64,000 bases of DNA from Gordionus sp. m RMFG-2023 (lineage: Eukaryota; Nematomorpha; Gordioida; Chordodea; Parachordodidae), in the NCBI RefSeq assembly GCF_954871325.1, contig NC_088777.1, forward strand, positions 26,017,366 to 26,081,365. Direction: 5' to 3'. Position 1 is the first letter of the stretch, and each line of letters starts with the position of its first letter. The position numbers and the translations under genes are program-made. Shown piece by piece: positions 12,396 to 25,578 of the stretch. The notes beneath the pieces are model-generated. The model was not told the DNA's origin and did no database searches. It saw nothing but the letters and a program-made list of their open reading frames with translations.

Positions 12396-15013
12396 AGCCA
12401 TGACTGCTACTAACGCCCGTGATATTTATTGAAAATACTAAATATCACACTCTCGTCTTGTTTATTAAATATGTTTAACACCATGTGCCCGCGATATTTA
12501 AAATCATCCATTTTATAAAAAAATTTATTTTTATTAAATTTATTGAATTATGCATTATGTTTATATTTCAATAATTAACCAATTCACAATATAGTATTTT
12601 TTATATATTAAATTTAAATATTTTCTGGGTAATGTTTCATAATTAACCAAGTATTTAAATTTAAATAATAGATATTCACTGGTTAGAGCAAAATATTTTT
12701 TGATTTCACTTTTCTACTTCCATAAATTTGCTGCTAAGGAAGGCACCATCAGAAAGTACTAAGGTAAACAATTTTTTTTAAATCTAATAATTAAACAATG
12801 AAGATATTTTATGCTATTCCAAATACTTTTTCAGGTGGATTCAGTCCAAATTTTATAAATTTTATAAGCTAATTTCTGGATTAGTTAATAGATTTTATAA
12901 TATATTACATAAATAATTTACTTCATGAGAAACTTTAATTCTATATTAAGTTACAATGAACTCTATTTTTAATCATTATTGTATAAAGTCTGTTGACTCC
13001 AAGATAAGGTTGTTCCAATTATAAGTGATGTAAACTGTTTTTTCAGGTATTTTATTATTAACAACTTATAGAATCTATTCTAAATATTATTATAGATGTC
13101 TTAGCAAGGAAATCAGCAATGATGAGCAACATCATGAAATGAATAGGACTTTTCTGATATCTTTTATGCTTCAAGAAAAACATCAACTTCTTTAGCGGAT
13201 TCATAGGGGATAACACAATGGATTACATTGTGAAAAACAAAATGGGTTACAATGGCACAGGGCTACAAATATTGAGATTTCCTGTGCTGATACATTGCTT
13301 CAAACAAATATCTTTGTTTTTTTAAATAATAAATGGCTTTTATTTCATCTATTATTTATTATTCCTGAAATAAATAAATTTATTGGTTGTATATATATAT
13401 AAGAAATTTAAATTATCATTATAGTATAGTTTTATCCTGTAAATAATATATTATTGGGGCATTTTTTATATTTTAATAAAAAGTAATATAGCCAACTAAT
13501 AATTGTATTTGTGCATAAAAGTATATTTGTAGCCTATTTTTATCATGTAAATAATATATTATCAATTCATTTCAATAACTGTTTATTAAAAAAAATTATT
13601 GTTTAACTCTTCAAATCAGGTGGAAATCACACATAATGGGCATGATTATGTGGGTCTATGCAATCCCAAGCTCCTAAACACCATACTAAATGTTGAATGC
13701 AGATATATACTTTACCTACAAATATTAAGCTAAAAGATCCATGAACAAAAATAGGTAATAACATTTTTTATACAATTAGAGTATGTATAGCCTCCCCCCC
13801 CCCTCCACATGCTATTAAGGATTAAGTATTTTTTCTGTATTTATCATTTTAAATTATTTTATGAAAAGTAAAGAAAAATTTTCTTATTAGTTAGAATAAT
13901 ATATTATTAAATTTTAGAAGGTTAATAATCAATTTTGACTATTGGTCATAGTTATTAAATGTAAATATCTGTATTTATCCATGTATAAAAAATAAAATTG
14001 AACAAAAAAAGCAAATTAATGCCTTAGAAGTTGCAGGAGGCTTAAAATCTAAGAAACCAGATAAATAAATAAAAATGTTTTTAATTCTTATTTATTAAAA
14101 AATAAAATAGAGTCTTCGAGATTATTACAAGGCAATTAAAATTTTATAAATTAATATTTTTTGATTAAATATTAGGGTGTTTTAAAAAAAACTTGGGTTC
14201 AAATTATTTTTTAATTTGCAGATGATAAAACTAAAAATAAGTTTTATGTCAAAATTCATCAAAAAATTGTACCATATAAAACTAGTGAATGTATTTTTCG
14301 GAACCTTTTTTATTTATATTTTTCATATTAAATATGGTTACAATTAATGGGCATAATCAAAAAGTATTTATTGCATTTATAAACCCATATTCATATATTT
14401 AGTTTTTCAATTTGAATTGTTTGCTATAGGGGATTGTGTCGTGCATATGTAACTCTTTCAATTTTATAAGCTTAGGTTAATAAGTAGGTCTTCTTGAATG
14501 TCATTGTAACCTTTAAAAAAGGTAAATCTTTACTTTATGTTAGTTATTTCCTAATCCTTCCAAGCTTCCTAAATTTATGTCATCTTAGTTTTATTTGAAA
14601 TATCAGAATTATAGATCTCGACTATGCTTGATTTTAAAAATTGCGCTGGGCTATCATTTTTATTTAGCAGAATTCAACTAAAATTATTTTGATTTCATTT
14701 GGAGAATTCAGCTAAAATTATTTTGATTTCATTTGCAGAATTCAGCTAAAATTTATTTGAATGATATTGATATTTGAAAATATGACTAAGTTCATCTTCT
14801 CCTCAAGATCAATAAAAATACTTTTAGATTATTAATATAAAATATTACCTTAGTTGATTTTCACAAGTAAATAAAAATTATAATTATTAAAAAATGGAAG
14901 AATTAAACACATCTTTTAAATATAAGGGTATATCATTTTTGAGCTTTAATAAACGAGGGTGTGATATTTAGTTTTGTCACAAAATATCACAAGCGTTAGT
15001 AGCAGTCACGGCC
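12396..15013. mobile_element. Element Y: 2.6 kb, 75-bp TIRs, 9-bp TSD
   Basis: The perfect 9-bp duplication AGTTTATAG lies at 12387-12395 and 15014-15022. Other X copies show an unduplicated site here. The ends share GTGACTGCTACTAACGC and then GTGATATTT...AAATATCAC, which folds into a hairpin within each TIR. The TIRs run about 75 bp. A 9-bp duplication and long TIRs suggest a Mutator-like (MULE) element. The interior has no ORF I recognise, an 11-C run near 13791 and three copies of a 34-bp repeat at 14665-14760. Superfamily is inferred only. Confidence 0.75.
14665..14760. repeat. 34-bp tandem repeat, three copies
   Basis: GAATTCAGCTAAAATTATTT followed by TGATTTCATTTG repeats about three times with few changes inside element Y. 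Confidence 0.8.
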
Positions 15014-18000
15014 AGTTTATAGTCCTCTATTATATATAATTGATTATAAAATATTAGGTAAATTGCCACTTTCGATGTATTTGACAGTTATATAATATAT
15101 CACAATTAATATTTTAATAAATTTACTAATAAATGCTTTTGATCAATAAATATAAGTAACATTTTGTATTCAATTCTTTAACGCCAAAAAATATTATTAA
15201 AAATTAAACATCTTATTATTCATCCCACAATGAATGTAATAAATTAGATATCCTTTCTTCTCTTTTTTTATGTGTTCTTAGGAAAATTATTTTTTTCTTT
15301 TTTGAAAAACAGTTTTGAGATAAATATTTAATACGAGTATATTTTCGATATTTTTAAGATATTATATACCAACTGAGGTGGTGTGACAAAAATATATAAA
15401 ATCTTAATTGCTTTCATCATATCATTCTGGTTCTTATTTTATATTTACAAAATGTTTCATTTCTAATATGGCATCCTTGCCATGTAGGCTTCAATATATT
15501 TTCAATATTTCTTATAATTATTTTTAGTGTTTTTGTTTTATCAATTTATCTAACATAACAAATTCTGATATGAGTTAACATCGTGAGTGTCATGGCTATG
15601 ACTTAAAATTAACCAGAATCTATTATTTGTGTGTTAATGTAAGTTAAGATTATTACTACAGCTGCTGAGAGCATATAATTGCATATTTTAGATAACCAAT
15701 AATGGTCAACTATATAGTCGTTCATATATTATTAAAAATGGAAGATAATCTTTTTGAAATTTAATATCTCACAATAATTTTCTAGATTACTAATCTAGCT
15801 TCCATCATATCATCTAAGAGGAAGCTCTAACCACCATATAGTTTTATGATTTGGATTGGTCGTTTATATTCTTTTGTTCAGGAATTGTTAATTTGGTTAG
15901 GCCTATAAATTTTTCCTATTGATCCATTCTAAAAACATTGTGTTAAGTGGTAACAGAGAGTTATATTAGTTTCATGACCTTTTGTCAATGTAATTTGCTA
16001 AGAGTTATATTGCCTTATGTGGTTTTTAAAAATCATTATCAATTGAGGCATATGTATGAATTAATTAACCTTTTTTATCACTTGTAATTCTATAATATAT
16101 TATACTTTTTAAAATTTGCTAACTTCTAAACAATTATTCTGAATTTCATATTTTTTCATTTATTATATTTTGCATACAAAATAAACTAACATATAAATAA
16201 TTAAAACAATGCAAGACATATTTAAAAATGATATTTTTTAATACAAAATCTATTTATTACAGTATAATATTTTCGATGGTTGATATAAAAAAAATTAGCG
16301 TCTAAAGAATTACAAGTGATAAAAAAGGTTAATTAATTCATACATATGCCTCATTTGATAATAGTTTTTAAAAACCACATAAGGCTATATAATTCTTAGC
16401 AACTTACATTCATGAAATTAATATAACTCTCTGTTCCCATTTTAAACAATGTTTTATAGAATGAACTAATAAGAAAAAATTTATAGGCCTTACCAAATTA
16501 ACAATTCTTGAAGAAGAGAATATAAACGACCAATTCAAATCAATCATAAAACCATATGGTAGTTAGAGCTTCCTCTTAGATGACATGATGAAAGCTAGAC
16601 AGTGGCGTCGCTAGGGGGGGCGCAGAGGCTCGAGCCCCCTGAAAAATTTGAATAGCCCCCTGAAGCAAAATTTTTTTTTTAATAGCTCCTTAATATCCCC
16701 TTGAACTAAAATTAAATTTTTTTGATTGCTCACTGAATGATTTCTTTTATAATTCCATTAAGTAATATATAGATATAATTTTATTATTTAGAAAATAAGA
16801 CTATTTAAATTTTTATTAAATTAATATTAAAATTATTAGATTAGATTAATACGTATAAAATATATTTTCACTATGTCAGCATGCAATCAAATTCTGTATT
16901 AAAAATATAATATCAATAACTCACTAAACATTAATTTAGCTTTAACAGTTGAAGTTTAATTGACTTTTATTATTTAACCCTAATTAAATATATATAATCA
17001 TATATTATTTGAATTAACAAATTTAATATTGTAATTAGCCGAGTTCAAAATGACTAATTAACTATATATTTATTAAATTTTATTATCATACCTTAGAAAT
17101 ATTTTCAAGGTAGTAGATATATAGTTTATAATCCTCTACTATACAGTTGTTTATAAAATATTAGATATAATGCCACTTTTATAGACGTATTTGACAGTTA
17201 TATAATATATTACAGTTAATATTATAATAAATTTTACTAATAAATGGTTTTGATAATAAATATAATAACAAGTTGCATTCAAGTATTTAACGCCATCTAT
17301 TTAGTTATAAATAATTTAAAAAATTAAACATATTATTATTCATCCTGCAATAGATGTAATAAATTTGATAAATTTTCTTCTCTTTTTTCACGTGTTTTTA
17401 GGAAAGCTATTTTTTTCTTTTTCGAAAAACAGTCTTGAGTTAAATTTTTAATACAAGTATATTTTTGATATTATTACAAACTACTATTAATTTAAGATAT
17501 AATATATCAAGGTGGTGCGACAATATGTAAAATCCTATCATATCATTCTGGTCCTTATTTTATAGTTAGAGAACGTTTCATTTCTAATATGGCATTGCCG
17601 TATAAATAACTCCAGGCTTCAATATATTTGCATAATTATTTCTTCCGAAGATTTTTAGTGTTTTTATTTTTTCAATTTATCTAACATAATAAATTCTGAT
17701 ATTAGTTTACATCGTGAGCGTCATGGCTATTACTGCAAATTAACCAGCATTTATTATTTGTGTTGCTATGTAATTTAAGATTATTACTATACAGCTGAGA
17801 GCATATATTTGCTTATTTTAGATAAACAATAATGGTCAACTGTGTAGTCGTTTATATATCATTTAAAATGGAAGATAATCTTTTAGAAATTTAATATCTC
17901 ACAATAATTTTCTCGATTGCTTATCTAGCTTCCATCATATCATCTAAGAGGAAGCTCTAACCACCATATAGTTTTATGATTTGGATTGGTCGTTTATACT

Positions 18001-18045
18001 TTCTCCTTCAAAAATTGTTGATTTGGTTTAGTCCAATAAATTTTA

Positions 18046-20966
18046 CAGAGACCTGCTGAGGCACCATTTGCACGGCCCGGCCTGGTTTTAAAAATTTCAG
18101 GCCCGGCTCGGAATTTTTTAAAATTATATTCAACCTGGTATATACAAAAATTCACCTATGAGGTATTTTACCATATTTTTCAGCGAGTATTATCGCTTAT
18201 TATTTAAAAAATACATGTAAAAGCTAATATTTTGAGAATATTATATTGAATTTATAAAAATTATAAAACTATTATTTATAAAAATGGATATTTTGAGCAT
18301 ATACTATATTTTATATCGTATTTATAAAAATAAAATTAATATTCATAAAAATGGTAATAATATTTTGAGCATATACTATATTTTATATTGCATTTAAGAA
18401 AAATAAAACTAATATTTAATTTATAAAAATGGAAAATATTTTGAGAATATAATATATTGTATTTAATTTACTATATAATTTATAAAATAAAAATAAATCG
18501 ATATTTATAAAAATGCATGTATAATAAATAGTATTTTGAAAATAAATATTAATATAATTTATTTTATAATATAAATTCTTTAACAAATGAAGATAATTGA
18601 ATTATATAATATTGTAAAAAAAATAATGAAAAATGTTGGATTAAAATCTTTCATGACTCAAGGTAAAATATAATAAATGCAATAAATATTTGACAGTTTG
18701 TAAAGTAAAAAATCAGCATGATTGACGAAACCCTATAATCAAGAAAGATATTAAAAATTCACAAATTATCATGAAGATAGAGAAGCATATCTACCTTTTC
18801 AGGTTGAAGATTACTTCTTCTTTCTTCAAGAATTCTCCCAGTAGTGGAAAAATTCCGCTCACAGCTTGCACTTGAAGCAGGAATTGCCAATACCAGTTTT
18901 GCCAATTTTGCTAAAATTTGAAATTCGCTTTGATGAGCCGCCCACCAATCTAACAAATTATCCACCTTAAATGTTTCATCTATTTTTTTATTTATGTAAT
19001 TATAATATTCATCATCGGGTATTGACATATTATCAGAATTACCATCGCCCCATTTGTCATAAAATGATTCAGTTTGTTTAACAACAGTCGTAATTTGACT
19101 GGTCGATGGTATTTCATTTACTTCCTGAGCCTCTTGTAATTTAATATAATCTTTTATATAGTTTTCCGTCATCTTGCGATCTGTCCCTGACAACATATAT
19201 AATTGCTTGAATTTGGGACAGAGAAAAAGAGAAATAAAATGATACTTGTGTAAAACTTTTCAATTAAAAAATGCTTTATATTAAGTAAAATCAATTTTAT
19301 TTCTCCTTTTTCGCTTTGAAAGGTATTACAAATCAAGAAGTTCATAATACCAAATTACCACTTTAAAATACAAGAGTCCGACTGTAACTCAACAATAGCT
19401 CTGTTAAAATTCTCAAGAATTTTAACTAGATCCTGAAGGATCGGAAAGTCTATAATATAATACTTTTCCGATCCCCCATGTTCTTGAACAACTTTTATAA
19501 TTTCTTCATTTTGCAAATAAACAGAATTGAGCATATTGTATTTAGAGTTCCAGCGGACTTCTATATCTTGATAAAGGGCTTTCAAATGCTGGCATTTATT
19601 CCTTTGTTTTAAATGTCCCACTAATATTTTAGTATTATCTATTGTTGATTTTATTAATGGGACATTACTTTCCAAATATTTGAAGTTAAATGAATTTCTT
19701 AAAATTGTATTTAATATATGACAAGAAAAATTTAATCGTTCATTTAACTCCAATGCTTTTATAATATTTTTACCTTGGTCTGTAACAAATATTATATTAA
19801 TAAAATCGTTAGTGTTAAAATTAAAATTATGAAAGTTTTTTAATAGTTCATCCTTAACTACTTTGCTAGTCTTTGACACTTCTTTAAATTTAGCGGTAAA
19901 TAGGTTTCTCTTCACTAACTTCTAGTTTAACTGTTATAAAAGAGTTCTTTTTATGGTCATCGCACCATATATCAGTGGAAGCAGCCATAAATCAATTCCT
20001 GATTACTGGGGCAATAGTATCGACAAAAATGTTTCTTATTTTATTACATTTTTCTTTAAGGTGGAGTGATAGAGTGGGTGTAATCAATGAGTTGATATCT
20101 ATTTTACCATACTTTGCCCCAACATCGACTAGAGCCTGGCTGAATTCAAGAAACCCATTCCCAGCTATCATTTCGAAAGGTCTAATATCTTTTACGCAAA
20201 GTGTTAAGGAATGATCTATAAATTTTTATTTTAAATATTTTATATTACATTTATAGGTTGGTTTTTCAGGTGTAATAAAAAAATTATTAATTTTCATGGA
20301 CTTACCATCACATTTATGTCTTTTTAAATGTGATGTACCATGTTTATAATTATAAGATAATATACTTGAACAATTCTTACATTGTACGTAGCCAATGTTT
20401 TTTTTTATTTTCATCTATGATGATGTTAAATTTAGCCCATATTTCAGATTTTAAATTATTATTTGTATTTCTAAAAGAATAAATATTATTTTTAATTTTA
20501 TTAATTATATCATTAATATTTTGTGCCATGATATTCCTTTATTTGATTGTTTTGGTAAATATTCTAAAAATTTAGATATGAATTATAAAAAAATATATTA
20601 ATAATACTTGAATATTGGGGCTTATTTAATATATTCCTTTATTTGATTGTTTTGATAAAATATGTTGTAAAAATTTAGATATGAATTATAAAAAAATATA
20701 TTAATACTTTGAATAAATTTGCAGGAAATTAATAATTAGATCGATCTGTGGGTGTTAGGTAGTGTTAACCATCACCCAATATTATTTTAATCATAACTAT
20801 AATATAATATAATCTTATAACCATTAACTCATAATGTAAAAATTTTTATAAAAAATTTTAAGGCGCAGCCCGAATATGTTTAAAAAAATTTTTTTTAGGC
20901 CCGGCCCGGGTATATTTAAAAAATTTAAAATACTGCGGGGCTTAGGGCCGGTCCCGGAGGTCTCTG
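18046..20966 (-). mobile_element. hAT transposon, GGCC family, transposase-bearing
   Basis: The ends are CAGAGACCTGCTGAGG (18046) and, in complement, CAGAGACCTCCGGGACC (20966). The A/T flanks (AAATTTTA, AAAATTTT) share AAATTTT, consistent with an 8-bp duplication. Subterminal GGCCCGGCC motifs lie at both ends. It is inserted in X copy 2. It is the only copy of this family in the window with a transposase; 1034, 3984, 46188 and 56966 look like its MITEs. Confidence 0.85.
18759..20529 (-). pseudogene. hAT transposase with BED zinc finger (near-complete, frameshifted)
   Basis: Reading from an ATG at 20529: a BED finger with SEIWAKF, then YVQCKNC and HGTSHLKRHKC (about 20450-20320), one frameshift away at a T run near 20410. 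Next come DIRPFEMIAGNGFLEFSQAL, VGAKYGKID and the stretch with ASTDIWCDDH, an RNase-H-like core region (20214-19930). Then comes FVTDQGKNIIKAL with the second catalytic Asp (about 19785) and RWNSKYNML. The C-terminal dimerisation domain is LAIPASSASCERNFSTTGRI followed by EERRSNL (18900-18790), ending at 18759. The order and motifs are those of hAT transposases. At least three frame breaks make it non-functional as written, though the ends are intact. Only one strand carries the domains. Confidence 0.85.
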
Positions 20967-22613
20967 AAAATTTTCCTTATTAGTCCATTCTATAAAACAT
21001 TGTCTAAAATGGTAACAGGGAGCTATACTAGTTTGATAACCTTTTGTCAATGCTAGTTGCTAAGAATTATATTATTGCATTATGTCATTTTTTATATGCC
21101 AGTTTATTTTGTATGCTTAATATAATAAATGACAAAATATGAAAATCAGAATAATTGTTCAGAGTTAGCAAATTTTAAAAAAGTATAATATATTAATTAA
21201 ATATTCTTTTAGTTGAGCCCCCTGAGATTGTAAAGGCTAGCGACGCCCCTGAAGCTAGATAAATAATCGAGAAAATTATTGTGAGATATTAAATTTCTAA
21301 AAGATTACTTCCATTTTTAATTGCATATCTAAAATATGCAATCATATGCTCTCAGCAGCTGTAATAATAATCTTAAATTACATATCCACACAAATATAGA
21401 TGCTAGTCATAGCCATGACACTCACGATGGTAACCCATATCAGAATTTATTATGTTAGAATTGATGAAACAAAAACACTAAAAACCTTTAGAAGAAATTA
21501 TGCAAATATATTAAAGTCTTGAGTTATTTACACGGCAAGGATGACATATTAGAAATGAAACATTTTGTAACTATAAAATAAGAACCAGAGTGATATCATG
21601 AAAGCAATTAAAATTTTATATAATTATTGTCGCACCATCTCTAGTATATTATATCTTAAAATAATAGTAGTTTGTAATAATATCTAAAATATATTCGTAT
21701 TAAAAATTTAACTCAAAACTGTTTTTCAAAGAAGAAAAAAATCGCTTTCCTAAAAACACGTAAAAAAAGAGAAGAAAAGATAGTTAATTTATTACATCCA
21801 TTGTAAGATGAATAATAAGATATTTAATAATAGTAATAATTTAAATAAATAGATGGCATTAAATAGTTGAATGCAAATTCTTACTTATATATAAAATCAA
21901 AAGCATTAATTAGTAAAATTTTAAAAATATTAACTGTAATATATTATATAACTGTCAAATACGTCTGCAAAAGTGGCATTTTATCTAAATTTTATAAATA
22001 ATTATATATAATAGAGGATTATAAACTATATGTCTACTTACTGTTTTTATAAATAAATATCTTATACTTATTTGGATTTGGAGCTTGAAAATAATTTTAG
22101 AAAGAGACATGATAATTAAATTTAAGAATCAATAATATAGTTGATTAGTGATCGGCTAATTATAATTTAATTTGTTAATTTTTCAATTAATAAATGATTA
22201 TATTAATTTAATTAGGGTTATAATAATTTAAATAATAAAAGTCTATTAAGATTCAACTGTTAATGCTAAATTAATATTTAATGAGTAATATTGATATATT
22301 TTTAACACAGAATTTGATCGCAAGCTGACATAGTGAAAATATAATTTATATGTATAATCAAATCTAATAATTATAATAGTATTCATTTAATAAAAATTTA
22401 GATAGTGTTATTAATTTTTAAATAATAAAATTAAATCTATATATTACTTTAGAGAATTATAAAAGAAATCGTTCAGGTGGCAATCAAAAAAATTTATTTT
22501 TAGTTCAAGGGGATATTAAGCAGCCATTAAAAAAAATTATTGCTTCAGGGGGTTATTCAAATTTTTCAGGGGGCTCGAGCCCCAGCGCCTCCCCCCCTAG
22601 CGAAGTCACTGGG

Positions 22614-23165
22614 GCTAGTAATAAATCGGCACTGTTATTATATTTTACTCCACGAGGAAAAAAATCATGAAATATTTCTGAAACATATTTTAAGTCTAGT
22701 TAAAAGTTTTTAATACTAAAATAAAAAGATGTTCTAAAACCTATAGGTCTGATAATATATCGGCACTGCCCTTCGCGGGGAAAAAATTTAAGAAATTTAA
22801 AAATTTATTTTTAAGTCTAGTTAAAAGTTTTTGATACTAAATTGATGTTCCAAAACCTTAGAATTTAGAAATTAATTGGCGCTGCCACTAATTTTATTAC
22901 ACGAGGAAAAAAATTATGAAAATTTTTGAAAGCTTTGTCTTAGCCTAGTTAAAATTGATATTAGAAAGATGTTCTAAAACCTTTGGGTCTAATAATAAAT
23001 TGGCACTGCCATTATATTATACGCCACGAGGAAATAAATTATGAAATTTTTTCAAAACTTTGTTTTAATCCTAGTTAAAGGTTTTCGATACTAGAACGAT
23101 GTTCTAAAACCTTTGGATCTAGTAATATATTGACTGCCATTATATTTTATTCCACAAAGAAAAAT
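22614..23165. repeat. Tandem repeat, about 125-bp unit, 4.5 copies
   Basis: Copies begin near 22614, 22748, 22864, 22988 and 23110. Each has CGGCACTG (or TGGCACTG), CCACGAGGAAAAAAA, TCTAGTTAAAAGTTTT and GATGTTCTAAAACCT in order. The array starts at the right end of X copy 3. Confidence 0.85.
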
Positions 23166-23969
23166 ATAATTATGTAATAGATTACCAATTTAAATTAATT
23201 CTATATTGCAATTGATTGAAAATAATAAAAAATATTTAAAAAATCTTATACTTTTTTTATAATGTCATATTTTGTCAGTATATGAATTATTTATTGAAAT
23301 GATAGATTATAAAAATATTTTCCATAAAAATAAAAGAATAATAATATAAATTATCCTATAGGATAGGAAACATAATAAATTAATCAACCCCCAGGTTTAG
23401 GACGTTTTTCAGTTAAAATTCACTTTTACTTGAAACAATCTAAAATAAAATATTTAAACAAAGTTATAAAAACTTAAATCTAGGTTAGTGTTTGGGCTAT
23501 CTCATTATATTTTATGAATTCGTATACATATATTTTCGGATGTATTATAAATTTGACAAATATTCGCCAACTAGCTCTGGAAAAGTTTTTCATGGTTCGG
23601 TTGAATAACGAATGTCATATTATATGTGATTGAGATCTGCAAATTCCGTCCCGGCGCTTACCCGGCATGAGCAAAAGTATATTTTTGGAAATTAATTTCG
23701 GTTCTGACTGGGACAGGCCTATTCTTTAAAAAAGATTCAGGCTATGTTTGAAAAATTAGTTCCGATGCAAATCACGAATACACTACTCAGCTCAATCACA
23801 TTTCTTAGCTTTATATCTTTTTTTAAATTATTTTAACTTATGTATTTTATATTTTTATAAATAGTACAATATCAATCAAGCTATGACCCACACACCATTA
23901 AATTAAATGATAATCAAATTACGTAAAACAGAAGAAAGAAAATTTAATGAAAATAAATAATAAGTGTTT
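23166..23969. other. AT-rich spacer with a possible degenerate MITE
   Basis: No gene seen. 23630-23765 has GGGACAGGCC and CGATGCAAATCACG, weakly resembling the right end of the GGCC hAT MITE at 46188. Confidence 0.35.
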
Positions 23970-25578
23970 AAGATCAGAATTTGAGTTCAGGTTATTTTTT
24001 CTATTTAAAATCCAAGAATTTACAAAAGTAAAATATTATCAATCTTATAATCATAATTATTTATTTTTAAATTTATGAAGGACATATTATATAAAATATA
24101 TATAAAATTATTTTTTAAATAATTACAACATGTCCACCCTAACGGGCCAAGGACATATTTTGTCGAAATAATCAAAATATAATATATTTGTACTATCTAG
24201 AATCTAAAAATCATTTAGTCTCTAATGAACCTAAGTATGGATTATTTTTAGTGCAGCATAGCTGCTTCTTCCTTTTCACTAATATTTGTTATCACTGTAT
24301 TTTGGCTTTTATCTTCTGAGTATTCAATCGTTTCTATTTTTTTTCTCCATCTCTTTTATAATTTATTGGAAACCTTATTCTGTTATCATATTGTCATATG
24401 GTATGGTTCCATTTCTGGATTTGTAATTTCTTAGATCCCAATTATTTGAACCCATTGGCCTCATTTTCTCCTTTTGAATATGACATATTGATTGTTGTTG
24501 ATTTAATGCATAAGATGGTACCACAATCCATCATTAGAGAAAGGAATGGCATCGAAAACATTGTGGCACATTAAAAGATGTCGGACCTTGCGTGACATAT
24601 TTGAAATTCTTTTTTATTATTTTTTTTCTTTGTCATTCCCAATATATTTGCAACTTTTTTTGGTTTATTTGGTATAATTTTGTATACAAGGTCCTCAGCT
24701 AAGGGTATATCGTTATTATGCTTATTATTTTTTTTACGATATTAAATTAATTACACCAAAAAGTTTTTTTTATTTATTATATTAAATTAATTAATTTCAA
24801 AAAAAAAATTTTTTTACAATACAAAAAAAATAATATGAATTTAATATGAATTTTTTTAATTTTCCAAAAGTCATAATGATATTAATTAATATACACTTTC
24901 ACCTTTGTGTAAATACTAACACAAATATGCACATCAAAAATTAAATATGTTCTAACTACCTCACATTAATAAACAATTTCACACATGTGTATATATGTAT
25001 ATACTATCATACCATCACTTAGTATGTATATCAAAAATTAAATGAATTCACTTAACGTTATCCATTCAATTTATGAAATATCTCGTATATGTCTTTCCTT
25101 CTATTATTAATTTATTATTTCACTTGACACATTATAACAAATTAAATTTTAAAATGATAAACTTACAATAAAAATTCCACCATGACACATGTTACAAAGA
25201 AAGAATTTAAATAATATTCTCTTATCACATTAAGAAATTACAATAATTCTGAAGATAGAATTGAGATAATCTTATTTTATCATATTAAGAAATTACAATA
25301 ATTCCTAAATAATTGTATTAATATCTATTAGTCAATTAATATTCCTTATTCACATTAAGACATTACAATAATTCCTAAGATATAATAAAATTAAAATAAT
25401 ATCTAATGAGTCAATTGAGTCAGAAATATTTTGGTTAATTAAGATACCATTATATATATATACATCTAATAATATCAGAAATATTTAGGTTAATTAAGAT
25501 ACCATTTTTTTATATACATCTAATAATAATTTCACATTCCTTATTATTCCCTTTTTTTTATATGATCATTGTGGCGGA

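Larger units (their letters stand above)
11821..16092 (-). mobile_element. Element X, copy 4 (inverted, joined to copy 3)
   Basis: Begins CAGATGCGTCAC followed by a G run and GAGCCCCCTCAAAAATTTGAATAGC, the CAGTGGCGTCGC end of element X in reverse orientation. It runs to about 16092, where it meets forward X sequence head to head without either inner terminus. Element Y is inserted at 12396-15013. Without Y it is about 1.65 kb. No gene was recognised. Confidence 0.75.
16600..21251 (-). mobile_element. Element X, copy 2 (nested in copy 3)
   Basis: The ends are CAGTGGCGTCGCTAGGGG (16600) and, in complement, CAGGGGCGTCGCTAGCC (21251). The duplication AAGCTAGA is perfect (16592-16599, 21252-21259). 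It is inserted in reverse orientation in X copy 3. Without the hAT at 18046-20966 it is about 1.7 kb and non-coding. Confidence 0.9.
16093..22611 (+). mobile_element. Element X, copy 3 (interrupted by copy 2)
   Basis: Forward X sequence from the head-to-head junction at about 16093 (TTTGCTAACTTCTAAACAATT) to the right end CCCCTAGCGAAGTCACTG at 22611. It is split by X copy 2. It is about 1.86 kb without the insert. There is no clear target duplication at the outer ends of the copy 3/copy 4 pair. No gene. Confidence 0.75.

Noticed and set aside
19975-20214. 79-codon plus-strand frame
   Set aside because: Antisense to the hAT transposase core, which reads clearly on the minus strand.
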